Assembly (NCBI GenBank): GCA_016720465.1
Contig: JADKKO010000004.1
Span: 1,550,001-1,614,000, forward strand
Length of the DNA stretch: 64,000 bases
Direction: 5' to 3'
From: Holophagaceae bacterium
GTDB lineage: Bacteria > Acidobacteriota > Holophagae > Holophagales > Holophagaceae
The number at the start of each line of letters is the position of its first letter. Position 1 is the stretch's first letter. Position numbers and translations under genes: made by a program. The notes under the pieces are model-generated. The model did not search any database. It was not told the origin of the DNA and worked only from the letters and a program-made list of their open reading frames with translations. Of the stretch, positions 1-8,650 are shown piece by piece.

Positions 1-242
1 ACGGGATGGGCCTCGAAGCATCCGGGGAAATGGGCTCGGGCGTCCCGGATAGGTCCGATTGGGGCGGCTCGTAGGGGTTGCGGGAGGGCAGGTCCACCGT
101 TGCTCCGTGAAAACGCAGAGTCTAGCACCCCGGGTCCGCCCGGCATGCGGGGCGGAAAGGCAGCGATCGAGTCGGTCCTGCTGCTCCTGTTGTCCGACTA
201 TTTTGCCGTAGCGGCTTATACTCAAGCTTTCCGGATTCCTGT

Positions 243-2801
243 TTGAACACTGACCTGCACACCTTTGGTTCCTACCGCCTGATCCAGCAGTTGGGAGAAG
301 GCGCCATGGGGACCGTGTGGCGGGCCATGGACCTGCGCCTGGAGCGCGAGGTGGCTCTGAAGATCCTCCGCAATGCGGACGAAGTGAGGCATCGCGCGCT
401 GTTGCACGAAGCCAAGATGGCTTGCCAGCTCAACCATCCGAACATCGCCCACATCTACGAAGCGGGTGAAGTGGACGGTACTCCCTTCATCGCCATGGAG
501 TTGGTCGTCGGTTCCACCCTGGGCCATTTCGCGGGAAAACCGGCGGAAGGATCCTGGCTGAGGAGCATCGCGGCGCAGGCGGCCTCCGCCCTCCACTATG
601 CCCACCAGAAGGGCCTCGTCCACCGCGACATCAAGCCCGACAACCTGGTTCTCAACAACGAAGGCGTCCTGAAGATCCTGGATTTCGGCATCGCGCAGCA
701 CCAGTCTTCGACCCCGCTGAACGGGCCCACCGGCCATCACGCCACGCTCGTGGAGCGCACGGCGCCTGGCTACAGCCAAGGCACACCCGCCTACATGAGT
801 CCCGAACAGGCCAATGGCTGGGCCGTGGAACCCTCCAGCGACCAGTTCTCGCTGGGCGTGGTGCTCCATGAATTGGCCACGGGCGCGCATCCCTTCATGC
901 GGGCGACCTTGGTGGAAACGCTGTTCGCGGTGGTGAAGGAACAACTCCCGCCGTTGCGCGCTTCCAGGCCGGACCTGCCGGCGAATCTGGGGCTGGTGAT
1001 CGACCGGATGCTGGAAAAGGTTCCAGAAGAGCGGTTCCCCTCGCTTCAAGCGGCGGTGGAAGCCTTGCAGGAGGGCCGGGCCACGCAGATGACGCCTTTC
1101 CTCCACGGATCGCCGACGGAGAAGGTCCGGACCGGGGAAGTGCGGGAATCCGATCAGACAGGGCGCCGGTGGCTGATGGCGTCGGCGGTGGTCCCGTTGC
1201 TGGTCGCTGGCGGGGCCTACGCATGGTGGCGCGGCCGGACGCCTGAAACTGGCCTCGGGATGGCCCGGCTGGCCTCGACCAAGGATTTCGCGAAGGGCCG
1301 CCGCATGGTGGCGATCCTGCCGGTGGAAATGCTCACGGGCGATGAATCCCAGGCCTGGCTCAGCAGCAGCTTCGCCGATGCCATGGCCTCGGGCCTGGTG
1401 GCGCGGGAGGATATCCTGGTTGTGGACCGCCTGCGGGTCACCGAAGCCATGAACCAGCTCGGCGAGGTGCCCGGAAAACCGCTCCGCTCCTTCGGGCAGC
1501 TCGCCAAGGCCCTGAACGCGGAATGGGTGGTGCAGGGGACCTACCAGATGGTGGAAGGCCGCGTCCGCATGGGCATCCGCATCCTCGACAGCGCCACCGG
1601 CACGGTGCTGAAGCAGTTTTCCGTGGAGCGGTCCGAGGCCCGCCTGCTGGAGATCGAGGATGAGCTGCAACGCCGCCTGCCCAAGGAGATGGGCCTCAGC
1701 AACGATGATGGCGGCATCCGGTACCGGGCCAAGAATCCCCGCACGAGGGAGCTCTTCATCAAGGGCAATGCGCTTTTCACCCAAGGGGGAATGGACTCCC
1801 TGATGCTGGCCAAATCCATGCTGCAGGAAGCGCTGGACCTGGAGCCGGACTACGCGCCCGCCCATGCCGCCATGGCCTGGACCCTTTCTGAATTGGGCAG
1901 CACGAAATCCTTGAGCCAAGGCAAATTCGACGAGGGCCAGGACATTTTCAGCGCGGCGAAAGCCCATGCGGAAAAGGCCATCCAATTGGATCCCCACAAC
2001 GAGATGGCCTTTCGCGCGCTCTCCGCCATCAGATTGCGCCGAGGGGATGTGGAGGGTGCCAGCAAGGCCGCCCTCGAGGCCATCCGGTTGGATCCAGGCG
2101 ACACGCGGGCCTACCATGTCCTGGCGGACACTTTCGCGGGGTTGGATGGCGAGGAGAACCACCTCGTCGCCCGCCGGTATTTTGAAAAAGCGCTTGCCCT
2201 GGATCCGGATAACCCGCAGGCCCATTACCGGTATGCGGTCCTCCTGCAGAACGACGGGGACTTGGAGAATGCGCTCCGCCATGCGGACCGCTCCATCGTG
2301 CTGAACCCTTCCAAGGAATTCGCCTACGTCACAGCCGCGGATTCCCTGCTGTGGATGGGCCGGAACGGCGAAGCGGAGGCGCGCATCGCCAGGGGCCTGA
2401 AGGAGGCTCCGGGTTCGCTGGTGCTGAAGAGCCTGGATGCCTATTGCGCCTACGAGCGGGGCGACGCGGCGACCGTGGCACGGGATGCGGCGGAGCTGGT
2501 TTCCGCCTGGCCCGCCGACCATTCCAACCAGGTATTGCTGCAGGGCCTCGTGAAGGCGGTCGCCAAGGACGCGCACGGAACCCATGCGGTCTACGCGGCC
2601 TTCTTCCGCCGATGCCAGGCCGTGGACTGGACCACCCGCCGCCACAACGAGAAGCGGGTGGCATCGGTGAATCTCTATTTCATGGCCCGGACCCTGGCGA
2701 AGCTCGGGCTGAAGTCCGAAGCGAAACCGCTGGTGGACCTCGCCGACCAGCTCCACACGGGCAAGCGCAAGGTGGCCAAGAGGGACCCGGCGTTCAGATG
2801 A
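243..2801 (+). CDS. membrane Ser/Thr protein kinase with TolB-like and TPR regions
   Basis: This is an eukaryotic-type (Hanks) protein kinase of 852 residues. The kinase domain spans about residues 10-275: glycine loop GEGAMG at 18-23, ATP-binding Lys40 in VALKIL, catalytic HRDIKPDN from 127 and DFG at 147-149. One transmembrane segment at about 310-330 separates it from an outer part. That part opens with a region resembling the TolB N-terminal/FlgO-like domain (about 350-480), followed by several TPR-like repeats to the end. The start is TTG at 243; a TATACT-like -10 lies at 217-222, so the leader would be very short. The 3' end overlaps the convergent plsC gene by a few bases. The outer half probably senses or binds peptides or proteins, but no substrate can be named. 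Confidence 0.9.
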   Translation: MNTDLHTFGSYRLIQQLGEGAMGTVWRAMDLRLEREVALKILRNADEVRHRALLHEAKMACQLNHPNIAHIYEAGEVDGTPFIAMELVVGSTLGHFAGKPAEGSWLRSIAAQAASALHYAHQKGLVHRDIKPDNLVLNNEGVLKILDFGIAQHQSSTPLNGPTGHHATLVERTAPGYSQGTPAYMSPEQANGWAVEPSSDQFSLGVVLHELATGAHPFMRATLVETLFAVVKEQLPPLRASRPDLPANLGLVIDRMLEKVPEERFPSLQAAVEALQEGRATQMTPFLHGSPTEKVRTGEVRESDQTGRRWLMASAVVPLLVAGGAYAWWRGRTPETGLGMARLASTKDFAKGRRMVAILPVEMLTGDESQAWLSSSFADAMASGLVAREDILVVDRLRVTEAMNQLGEVPGKPLRSFGQLAKALNAEWVVQGTYQMVEGRVRMGIRILDSATGTVLKQFSVERSEARLLEIEDELQRRLPKEMGLSNDDGGIRYRAKNPRTRELFIKGNALFTQGGMDSLMLAKSMLQEALDLEPDYAPAHAAMAWTLSELGSTKSLSQGKFDEGQDIFSAAKAHAEKAIQLDPHNEMAFRALSAIRLRRGDVEGASKAALEAIRLDPGDTRAYHVLADTFAGLDGEENHLVARRYFEKALALDPDNPQAHYRYAVLLQNDGDLENALRHADRSIVLNPSKEFAYVTAADSLLWMGRNGEAEARIARGLKEAPGSLVLKSLDAYCAYERGDAATVARDAAELVSAWPADHSNQVLLQGLVKAVAKDAHGTHAVYAAFFRRCQAVDWTTRRHNEKRVASVNLYFMARTLAKLGLKSEAKPLVDLADQLHTGKRKVAKRDPAFR

Positions 2802-3573
2802 TTTTTCTGGCGTCCGCGATCAGGGCCTCGATCCGGGTCCTTACTTCCTGCATGAGATCTTCCCGATTGGTGTAGGAAACCGTGTCCACGGGTTCCCCGA
2901 AGCTCACCACGTAGCGGCCGGGGCGGACGAAGATGGTGCCCCGGGGCAGGGTCTGGAAGCCGCCCACAGTGGCCAGGGGCACGATGGGAACGCCCGCGTC
3001 CATGGCCAGTTGGAATCCCCCCTTCTTGAAGGGCAGTAGCTCGCCCGTCCGGGTGCGGGTGCCCTCGACGAATATCACCACATTTCGGCCCCGGCGGATC
3101 TTGCCGGCCGCTTCCTGGATGCTCTGGATGGCCCGCTCCCGTTTCCCGCGGTCGATCCAGATGACCCCCGCGCACATGGCCGCCCAGCCCACGAAGGGAA
3201 TGAGCTTCACTTCCTTCTTGGCGATATAGACAGCGGGCACCGGGATGGCATGGATCAGCAGCGGCGGATCCATCTGGCTTTCATGGTTGCTCATGAAAAT
3301 CACAGGCTGGCGCATCGTGCGGATGTTTTCGGGAAGGGCCTCCCAGCCTCTGCGTTCCAGCGAGATGCCCGCAACCCGGAACATCTGCCTGGCCCACAGC
3401 GGTCCGACCGTGAAAAAGGCTTTGCGCGGCCCGAGGAACGGCGTGGCCAGCAGAATGCCGAACACGGTCAGGGGCACCGTGAGCAGGGTCCACAAAAAAG
3501 TGAAACAGCCCCAGATGAAGGTCTGCCGCCAGTTCCTCACAGAGTGTCTTGGATGGACCAGCGGTCGGTGCAT
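2794..3573 (-). CDS. plsC: 1-acyl-sn-glycerol-3-phosphate acyltransferase (PlsC family)
   Basis: The enzyme transfers an acyl chain to lysophosphatidic acid to give phosphatidic acid at the inner membrane. The HX4D catalytic motif is present as NHESQMD and the substrate motif as EGTRTRTG. An N-terminal hydrophobic stretch (about residues 22-45) would anchor it. Length (259 aa) is normal for the family. Two starts are possible: ATG at 3573, or GTG at 3540, which overlaps the stop of the upstream small ORF as GTGA, a typical translational-coupling arrangement. Either way it appears to be co-transcribed with that small ORF. It could act on another lysophospholipid. Confidence 0.9.
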   Translation of the reverse strand: MHRPLVHPRHSVRNWRQTFIWGCFTFLWTLLTVPLTVFGILLATPFLGPRKAFFTVGPLWARQMFRVAGISLERRGWEALPENIRTMRQPVIFMSNHESQMDPPLLIHAIPVPAVYIAKKEVKLIPFVGWAAMCAGVIWIDRGKRERAIQSIQEAAGKIRRGRNVVIFVEGTRTRTGELLPFKKGGFQLAMDAGVPIVPLATVGGFQTLPRGTIFVRPGRYVVSFGEPVDTVSYTNREDLMQEVRTRIEALIADARKII

Positions 3574-3863
3574 CCTTCACTTTCCACCACGCGATCGCTA
3601 TGCCTGAGCCTCAGCTCATGCTGGACATCCTGCATGGTCGTGAATAGCGCAGTGGAAATGCCCAGCCGGCGCAGGTCTTGCTCCGTGAACCAGGTCACGC
3701 GGCCAGCGGCCTTGCGCGCTTCATGGTCCACCAGGATTTTTTCTGTCGCGCTCAAAGGAATCCTCCGCTCCCCATTATGCTCGGTGAATCCGATAGGTCG
3801 CATCGAACCCAGGGTCGATGACCGGGCCCGGTGCCCTCCATGTTGTGGTCCTCGAATGGACAT
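3537..3863 (-). CDS. small hypothetical protein, start unresolved
   Basis: I do not recognise this protein. The C-terminal 88 residues (from an ATG at 3803) look protein-like, with alternating charged and hydrophobic stretches, and the stop overlaps a possible GTG start of plsC, which supports it being a real coupled gene. The ATG at 3863 is used here, but neither it nor 3803 has a good ribosome-binding site. An excellent AGGAGGT sits further up, 8 nt before an ATG at 3898 in another frame. That ORF would enter the frame of this gene if the A8 run (minus strand, about 3868-3875) were one base longer. Either the start is internal, or the A-run is miscounted or slippery. Confidence 0.4.
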   Translation of the reverse strand: MSIRGPQHGGHRARSSTLGSMRPIGFTEHNGERRIPLSATEKILVDHEARKAAGRVTWFTEQDLRRLGISTALFTTMQDVQHELRLRHSDRVVESEGCTDRWSIQDTL

Positions 3864-3983
3864 GGTAGATTTTTTTTCAGGATAGGTAATTTTTTCATCA
3901 ATTTGGACCTCCTGAGGAACCAGGCGATCCAAGAGGTCAAGGCCGAGAGCGAAAATGGCCGGTGTTTCTAGTTCTGACATCCC

Positions 3984-3990
3984 AGGAGGG
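3984..3990 (+). promoter_or_regulatory. Shine-Dalgarno fixing the GTG start of the BMC rpiB
   Basis: AGGAGGG lies 6 nt before GTG at 3997. An in-frame ATG at 3955 has no such site, and starting at GTG makes the protein begin with a helix of the encapsulation-peptide type, as in the two other enzymes of the operon. Confidence 0.75.
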
Positions 3991-3996
3991 ATTCCC

Positions 3997-4503
3997 GTGG
4001 ATCCCGAGAAGGTCGAAAAGCTGGTCCAAGAGGTCGTCCGGGAAGTGCTGTCCCGGCGGGGTGATGGCCGGCGCATCGCCCTCGGTTCCGACCATGGAGG
4101 CTTCGAGCTGAAACAACGGCTGCGGTCCTTGCTGGAAGGGAAGGGCTATGCCGTCCTGGATGTGGGCTGCCACAGCAAGGAAGCCTGCGACTATCCGGAT
4201 TTCGCGAAAGCCGTGGCACAGGCTGTCCTGAAAGGCGCCTGCGCCCAGGGGATCATGATCGACGGCGCCGGCATCGGGTCCTCGATGGCATGCAACCGTT
4301 TCCCCGGCATCCGCGCGGCCCTGTGCTACGACATGAAGACGATCCTGAATTCCCGCGCGCACAACAACGCCAATGTCCTCACCCTGGGCTCGACGGCAAA
4401 TCCGCCCGACGCAGTGGATGCGATGGTCCTGGCCTGGCTGGCCACGCCGTTTGAGGGCGGGCGGCACCAGAAACGCGTGGACAAGATCGAACGGGACGTC
4501 TGA
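3997..4503 (+). CDS. rpiB: BMC-associated RpiB/LacAB-family sugar-phosphate isomerase
   Basis: First gene of the microcompartment operon. The RpiB/LacAB fold starts at about residue 26 with RIALGSDHGG, and RAHNNANVLTLGS carries the conserved ring-opening His region. Residues 1-20 (DPEKVEKLVQEVVREVL) form an amphipathic helix before a linker, typical of peptides that direct enzymes into BMC lumens. Odd point: where E. coli RpiB has its catalytic Cys (CGTGIG), this protein has IDGAGIG with Asp89, so base catalysis or the substrate may differ. Known members catalyse ribose-5-P/ribulose-5-P isomerisation; here a role in supplying or removing a pentose or deoxypentose phosphate is inferred from deoC next door. 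GTG start chosen on the strong ribosome-binding site. Confidence 0.9.
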   Translation: MDPEKVEKLVQEVVREVLSRRGDGRRIALGSDHGGFELKQRLRSLLEGKGYAVLDVGCHSKEACDYPDFAKAVAQAVLKGACAQGIMIDGAGIGSSMACNRFPGIRAALCYDMKTILNSRAHNNANVLTLGSTANPPDAVDAMVLAWLATPFEGGRHQKRVDKIERDV

Positions 4504-4536
4504 TATCGTGGGATTGACACCCCTGGTGGAGTTGGG

Positions 4537-5307
4537 ATGGACGAAAAAAAGCTAGTGGATCTGATCACCCAGGAAGTGCTGAAAGCCCTCGGAGACAAGG
4601 GCAAGACGCAATCCCCCGCCGGACCTGCCTCGGGCGGGATCGACTCGGACCTGGCGGCCATGATCGACCACACCCTGCTCAAGCCGGAGGCCACCGCCGA
4701 CGAGGTGGAACGGCTCTGCAAGGAGGCGCGGCAGTATGGGTTCTACTCCGTCTGCATCAACACCTCGTGGGTGTCCCGCTGCCGGGACCTGCTGCGCGGT
4801 TCCCGGGTCAAGGTGTGCTGTGTCGTGGGCTTCCCCCTGGGCGCCATCGACTACCGCACCAAGGCCTATGAAACCCGGGAGGCCATCGCGAACGGCGCGG
4901 ACGAGATCGACATGGTCATCAACATCGGGGCCCTCAAGTCCGGCGACTTAGCGTTGGTGGAAAAGGACATCCGGGCCGTGGTCCAGGCCGCGCGCAACAA
5001 GGTCACCAAAGTGATTCTTGAGACGGGCCTCCTCACGGACGAGGAGAAGGTGACCGCCTGCCAGATCTGCAAGAAGGCCGGCGCGACCTTCGTGAAGACC
5101 TCCACCGGCTTCGCCAAAGGCAGCGCTGCGACCGAGGCCGACATCCTGCTCATGCGCAAGACCGTGGGACCCCGCATGGGTGTGAAGGCGTCGGGCGGCG
5201 TGCGCAGCATCGCGGATGCCAAAAAGATGATCGCGGCCGGAGCCACCCGCATTGGGACCAGTTCAGGCATTGCCATCGTCACCGGTGGCGAAGGAAAGGG
5301 GTACTGA
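4537..5307 (+). CDS. deoC: deoxyribose-phosphate aldolase, BMC-targeted
   Basis: DeoC cleaves 2-deoxy-D-ribose-5-phosphate to glyceraldehyde-3-phosphate and acetaldehyde through a Schiff base. The Schiff-base lysine is K187 in FVKTSTGF, the second lysine K217 in GVKASGG and the acid Asp125 in EIDMVIN. The catalytic domain begins at about residue 36. Before it sits a helix (DEKKLVDLITQEVLKAL) plus a Gly/Pro/Ser linker, similar in character to the N-terminus of the preceding RpiB, which I read as an encapsulation peptide. The gene follows rpiB by 33 nt and its stop is one base from the start of the BMC-T gene. It should be the signature enzyme of the compartment, making volatile, reactive acetaldehyde in the lumen. 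Confidence 0.95.
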   Translation: MDEKKLVDLITQEVLKALGDKGKTQSPAGPASGGIDSDLAAMIDHTLLKPEATADEVERLCKEARQYGFYSVCINTSWVSRCRDLLRGSRVKVCCVVGFPLGAIDYRTKAYETREAIANGADEIDMVINIGALKSGDLALVEKDIRAVVQAARNKVTKVILETGLLTDEEKVTACQICKKAGATFVKTSTGFAKGSAATEADILLMRKTVGPRMGVKASGGVRSIADAKKMIAAGATRIGTSSGIAIVTGGEGKGY

Positions 5308-5308
5308 C

Positions 5309-5950
5309 ATGAGCGACGGCGCGCTGACCCTCAGGGCCTACGTCTTCATCGACTCCCTCCAGCCGCAGCTCGCGGCCTTCGTGGGCCTCGGCGCCCGTGG
5401 TTTCCCGCCGCTGAAGGAGCAGGCTTCCGTTTACATCGAGGTCGCGCCGGGCATCGCCATCAACAAGATGACGGATGTGGCCCTGAAGGCCGCCAAGGTG
5501 CAGCCCGCGGCCCAGGTGGTGGAACGGACCTTCGGCATGCTGGAAGTCCACGCCTTCGACAAGGGTGAGGTCCGAACCGCCGGCGAGGCGGCCATCGGAA
5601 ACTTCGGGCTCACGGAAAAGGACCGGCTGACGCCCTACGTGGCCACCTGCGAAGTCATCCGCTCCGTGGAACCCATGCACGCCCAGATCATCAACCGCAA
5701 CCGCTATGGCCACATGATCCTGCCCGGCCAGTCGCTGTTCCTTTTTGAATGCGATCCCGCCGCCTACGCCGTGCTCGCCGCCAACGAAGCGGAGAAGGCC
5801 GCCGACGTCTTCCTCATCGACCTCAAGCCCTATGGCGCGGTCGGCCGCCTGATGATGGCCGGCTCCGAGTCCGAGATCGACAGCGCCATGCAGGCCGCCA
5901 TCGAAGCCATCAATTCCATCCACGGCCGTCCATACCGCACCAAAGCCTGA
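5309..5950 (+). CDS. BMC shell trimer, permuted double type (BMC-Tdp)
   Basis: Tandem BMC-domain shell protein of 213 residues. Its opening AYVFIDSLQPQLAAFV, the segment EQASVYIEVAPGIAINKMTD and the second-half NRNRYGHMILPGQSLF resemble, from memory, the Haliangium ochraceum double-stacking trimer Hoch_5816. Such CsoS1D-like permuted trimers form pseudohexamers with a large gated pore for bulky metabolites or cofactors. The ATG at 5309 is preceded by GGAAAGGGG and lies 1 nt after the deoC stop, so I prefer it over an upstream in-frame ATG inside deoC. Confidence 0.88.
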   Translation: MSDGALTLRAYVFIDSLQPQLAAFVGLGARGFPPLKEQASVYIEVAPGIAINKMTDVALKAAKVQPAAQVVERTFGMLEVHAFDKGEVRTAGEAAIGNFGLTEKDRLTPYVATCEVIRSVEPMHAQIINRNRYGHMILPGQSLFLFECDPAAYAVLAANEAEKAADVFLIDLKPYGAVGRLMMAGSESEIDSAMQAAIEAINSIHGRPYRTKA

Positions 5951-6004
5951 TATTTAAACGCAACTTTCGTGGCATCCCGCCACCCACCATCCAGGGAGAA
6001 ACCA

Positions 6005-6295
6005 ATGAGTGAAGCGCTCGGCATGATCGAAACCAAGGGATTCGTGGCGATGACCGAAGCCTGCGACGCCATGTTGAAGGCGGCCCGCGTCCAGCTGGTC
6101 GGCTACGAGAAGATCGGCGGCGGCTACGTCACCGCCATCATCCGTGGCGATGTGGCCGCCGTGAAGGCCGCGGTGGAAGCCGGTTCCCTGGCCGCCCAGA
6201 AGGTCGGCGAAATCGTCTCCGTGCACGTCATTCCGCGTCCCCACGAGAACGTGGACTCGGTCCTTCCCCTGGGCCGCCCGGGCGCGACCGCCTAA
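6005..6295 (+). CDS. BMC shell hexamer protein (BMC-H)
   Basis: Single Pfam00936-type BMC domain of 96 residues. EALGMIETKGFVAMTEACDAMLKAA at the N-terminus and the KIGGGYVTAIIRGDVAAVK pore-loop region are typical, and HVIPRPHENVD closes the domain. Hexamers of this protein would tile most of the shell facets. It is the only BMC-H in the locus, and three separate BMC-P genes accompany it. The start ATG at 6005 follows GGGAGAAA. Confidence 0.95.
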   Translation: MSEALGMIETKGFVAMTEACDAMLKAARVQLVGYEKIGGGYVTAIIRGDVAAVKAAVEAGSLAAQKVGEIVSVHVIPRPHENVDSVLPLGRPGATA

Positions 6296-6313
6296 CTTCC
6301 CCGGAGTCGAGCC

Positions 6314-6604
6314 ATGTTGATCGCCAAGGTGGTGGGCGATGTCGTCGCGAGCCAGAAGGTGAGCGGCATCGTCGGCCACAAGCTGCTGCTGGTCCAGCCC
6401 GTGGATATGAAGGGCGCGGCCAAGGGCAACCCGCTCGTGGCCTCGGACAGCGTGGGCGCCGGTCCTTCGGAATGGGTGATCGTCTGCCAGGGCAGTTCTG
6501 CCCGGATGACGCCCGTGAGCGAAGGCCGTCCCGTTGATGCCGTGGTCATCGGCATTGTGGATGCCATCCAGTTCGAAGGCGCAGAGGTCTACAAGAAATC
6601 CTGA
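6314..6604 (+). CDS. BMC shell vertex pentamer (BMC-P, EutN/CcmL family), first copy
   Basis: Short EutN/CcmL/CsoS4-family protein (96 aa). Typical features are the start MLIAKVVGDVVASQK, LLLVQPVD in the second strand and the terminal VVIGIVDAIQ. Pentamers cap the icosahedral vertices. This copy lies between the BMC-H and the aldehyde dehydrogenase; two more paralogues follow at 8632 and 9028. Confidence 0.93.
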   Translation: MLIAKVVGDVVASQKVSGIVGHKLLLVQPVDMKGAAKGNPLVASDSVGAGPSEWVIVCQGSSARMTPVSEGRPVDAVVIGIVDAIQFEGAEVYKKS

Positions 6605-6630
6605 ACACGCAAGTGTGGCGAGGCTCAGTT

Positions 6631-8022
6631 ATGGAAATCGATCGAGCCCTGGTCTCGAGAATCGCCGAACGCGTCCTCCGCGAGCTGGAGGGCGCCGAAG
6701 CGGTCGCGCCGGGCATCCAGATGGGCTGCTTCCCCGATGTCAGCTCGGCCATCCAAGCCGCGGAGAAAGCTTTCCAAGCCTACCGGTCCATCGGACTCGA
6801 ACGCCGGATGGAGATCATCCAGCGCCTGCGGGAAGGCCTCCGCCTCCGCGTGCAGGAACTGGCCACCCTGGCGGTCCAGGAGACCGGAATGGGCCGCGTG
6901 GAGGACAAGGTCAAGAAAAACCTGCTGGTGATCAACAAGACGCCGGGCCCCGAAGTCCTCCGGGCCGAAGCCGTCTCAGGCCAGCACGGGCTCACCCTCG
7001 AGGAACTGGCGCCCTGGGGCGTCATCGGCGCCATCACGCCCTCCACCAATCCCTCCGAATCCGTCATCAACAACGGGATCGGCATGATCTCCGGCGGCAA
7101 TGCGGTGGTCTTCAACGCCCACCCGTCCGCCAAGCGGACCACCGCCTTCACCATCGACCTCCTGAACCGCCTGCTGGTGGCTGAAGGGGCGCCGGCCAAC
7201 CTGCTGACTTGCGTGACGGAACCCACCATCGAATCCGCCAACGAACTGATGCGCGCGCCAGGCATCCGGCTGGTGGTGGTGACCGGTGGCCCGGCGGTGG
7301 TGAAGGCCGCCTTCGCCTCGGGCAAAAAGGTGATCGCGGCAGGGCCTGGCAATCCGCCGGTGGTGGTGGACGAGACCGCGGACCTCGAGCAGGCCGGGCG
7401 CGGCATCGTCGCGGGCGCCTCCTTCGACAACAACGTCGTCTGCACCTGCGAAAAGGAAGTGATCGCAGTGGACTCCATCGCCGACCGGCTGAAGGCCGCG
7501 ATGGTGGCCGCGGGAGCCTACGAACTCCGCGGTTCAGAAATCGCAACGGTGGCGAAACTGGTGGTGGACGGCTGGCACCCCAACAAGGATTTCGTCGGGA
7601 AGGACGCGAGCGTCATCCTCCGCGCGGCGGGGATCTCCTTCACCGGCGACCCGCGCCTGATCTTCGCCGACGTGCCCTTCGACCACTCCTTCGTCCAGGC
7701 CGAACTGCTGATGCCTCTGATCGGGTTCACCCGCGCCAAGGATGTCCACGAAGCCATCGAGATGGCGCTGAAGGCCGAGCATGGCTTCCGGCACACCGCG
7801 AGCATGTACTCCAAGAACATCGACCATCTCGATGAGATGGCCCGCGCCGTGAACTGCTCGATCTTCATCAAGAACGGGCCGAACTTCAACGGCCTCGGCT
7901 TCGAAGGGCCCGGATCCACGTCCTTCACCATCGCCTCGCCAACGGGCGAAGGGATGACCAACGCCATCCATTTCACCCGGCGCCGGCGTTGCGTCCTCAA
8001 GGACCATTTCCGAATCGTTTGA
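6631..8022 (+). CDS. CoA-acylating aldehyde dehydrogenase, BMC-targeted (EutE/PduP family)
   Basis: The enzyme oxidises acetaldehyde with NAD+ and CoA to acetyl-CoA, using the aldehyde made by DeoC. The catalytic Cys is C271 in FDNNVVCTCEK, aligned to the EutE sequence DNNIIC. The substrate and cofactor regions TPSTNPSE (about 137-144) and GPGNPPVVVD (about 238-247) are intact, as is the C-terminal RRRCVLKDHFRIV. The first 20 residues (EIDRALVSRIAERVLRELE) form an amphipathic helix separated from the body, again of the encapsulation-peptide type. ATG at 6631 is chosen over an upstream in-frame codon at 6613 because it gives this N-terminus. No PduL-type phosphotransacylase or alcohol dehydrogenase follows, so CoA and NADH recycling is not explained by the locus. 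Confidence 0.93.
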   Translation: MEIDRALVSRIAERVLRELEGAEAVAPGIQMGCFPDVSSAIQAAEKAFQAYRSIGLERRMEIIQRLREGLRLRVQELATLAVQETGMGRVEDKVKKNLLVINKTPGPEVLRAEAVSGQHGLTLEELAPWGVIGAITPSTNPSESVINNGIGMISGGNAVVFNAHPSAKRTTAFTIDLLNRLLVAEGAPANLLTCVTEPTIESANELMRAPGIRLVVVTGGPAVVKAAFASGKKVIAAGPGNPPVVVDETADLEQAGRGIVAGASFDNNVVCTCEKEVIAVDSIADRLKAAMVAAGAYELRGSEIATVAKLVVDGWHPNKDFVGKDASVILRAAGISFTGDPRLIFADVPFDHSFVQAELLMPLIGFTRAKDVHEAIEMALKAEHGFRHTASMYSKNIDHLDEMARAVNCSIFIKNGPNFNGLGFEGPGSTSFTIASPTGEGMTNAIHFTRRRRCVLKDHFRIV

Positions 8023-8044
8023 CATTCCGCGACTGGATTCTTCC

Positions 8045-8650
8045 ATGGCCAAACCGAAACCGAACCCGGTCCCGACCCTCGGCATCATCGAGCTGTCGAG
8101 CATCGCCAAAGGACTGATGGTCTGCGACCTGATGTTGAAGAAGGCGGAAGTGCGCCTGCTCCGGGCGGGTCCCGTGGGCAGCGGCAAGTTCATGATCCAT
8201 GTCACCGGCGACGAGGCGGATCTCCTGGAGGCGGTGGAGGAGGGACGGGACAAGGCGGAACCCTATCTCGTGCACTGGACCTTCATCCCGAACCTCCACG
8301 CCCAGGTACTGGCGGCCCTTCAGGGCCAGCGGAGCAGCAAGGTGCCCACGGACGCGCTTGGCATCATTGAGGCCCAGGCCCTCGCCGCCCTGGTCCAGGC
8401 CGCGGACCGGGCGGTCAAGACCACCTCCGTGCGGCTCCTGGAACTCACCTTCGACCTGGACATGGGCGGAAAGGGCTACTTCACCCTCACCGGGGACCTG
8501 GCGGAGGTGGAAGCCGCCCTCGCCAGCGCGGAGGCCCTGCTCCGGAAAGAGGGCGCCTTCATCCAAAGCGAGATCCTGGCCCGGCCCCATGAGCGGATCC
8601 AGACCCTCGCGCACGAAGGATTGGAGAGCCTATGCTTCTCGCGCGAGTGA
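8045..8650 (+). CDS. BMC shell trimer, single-layer tandem type (BMC-Ts)
   Basis: Two fused BMC domains in 201 residues: the first starts at TLGIIELSSIAKGLMVCD, the second at DALGIIEAQALAALVQAAD. Both have a turn ending in a Gly/Lys pore segment (VGSGKFMIHVTGDEADL and MGGKGYFTLTGDLAEVE). The pattern resembles Haliangium BMC-T1 (Hoch_5812). Trimers replace hexamers in the facets and may give a different pore. The 3' end overlaps the next BMC-P gene by 19 nt, indicating translational coupling. Confidence 0.9.
   Translation: MAKPKPNPVPTLGIIELSSIAKGLMVCDLMLKKAEVRLLRAGPVGSGKFMIHVTGDEADLLEAVEEGRDKAEPYLVHWTFIPNLHAQVLAALQGQRSSKVPTDALGIIEAQALAALVQAADRAVKTTSVRLLELTFDLDMGGKGYFTLTGDLAEVEAALASAEALLRKEGAFIQSEILARPHERIQTLAHEGLESLCFSRE

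Noticed and set aside
222..2756. Very long open frame on the minus strand
   Set aside because: It is the antisense shadow of the TPR-kinase gene; the plus frame has clear kinase motifs and the minus frame has none.
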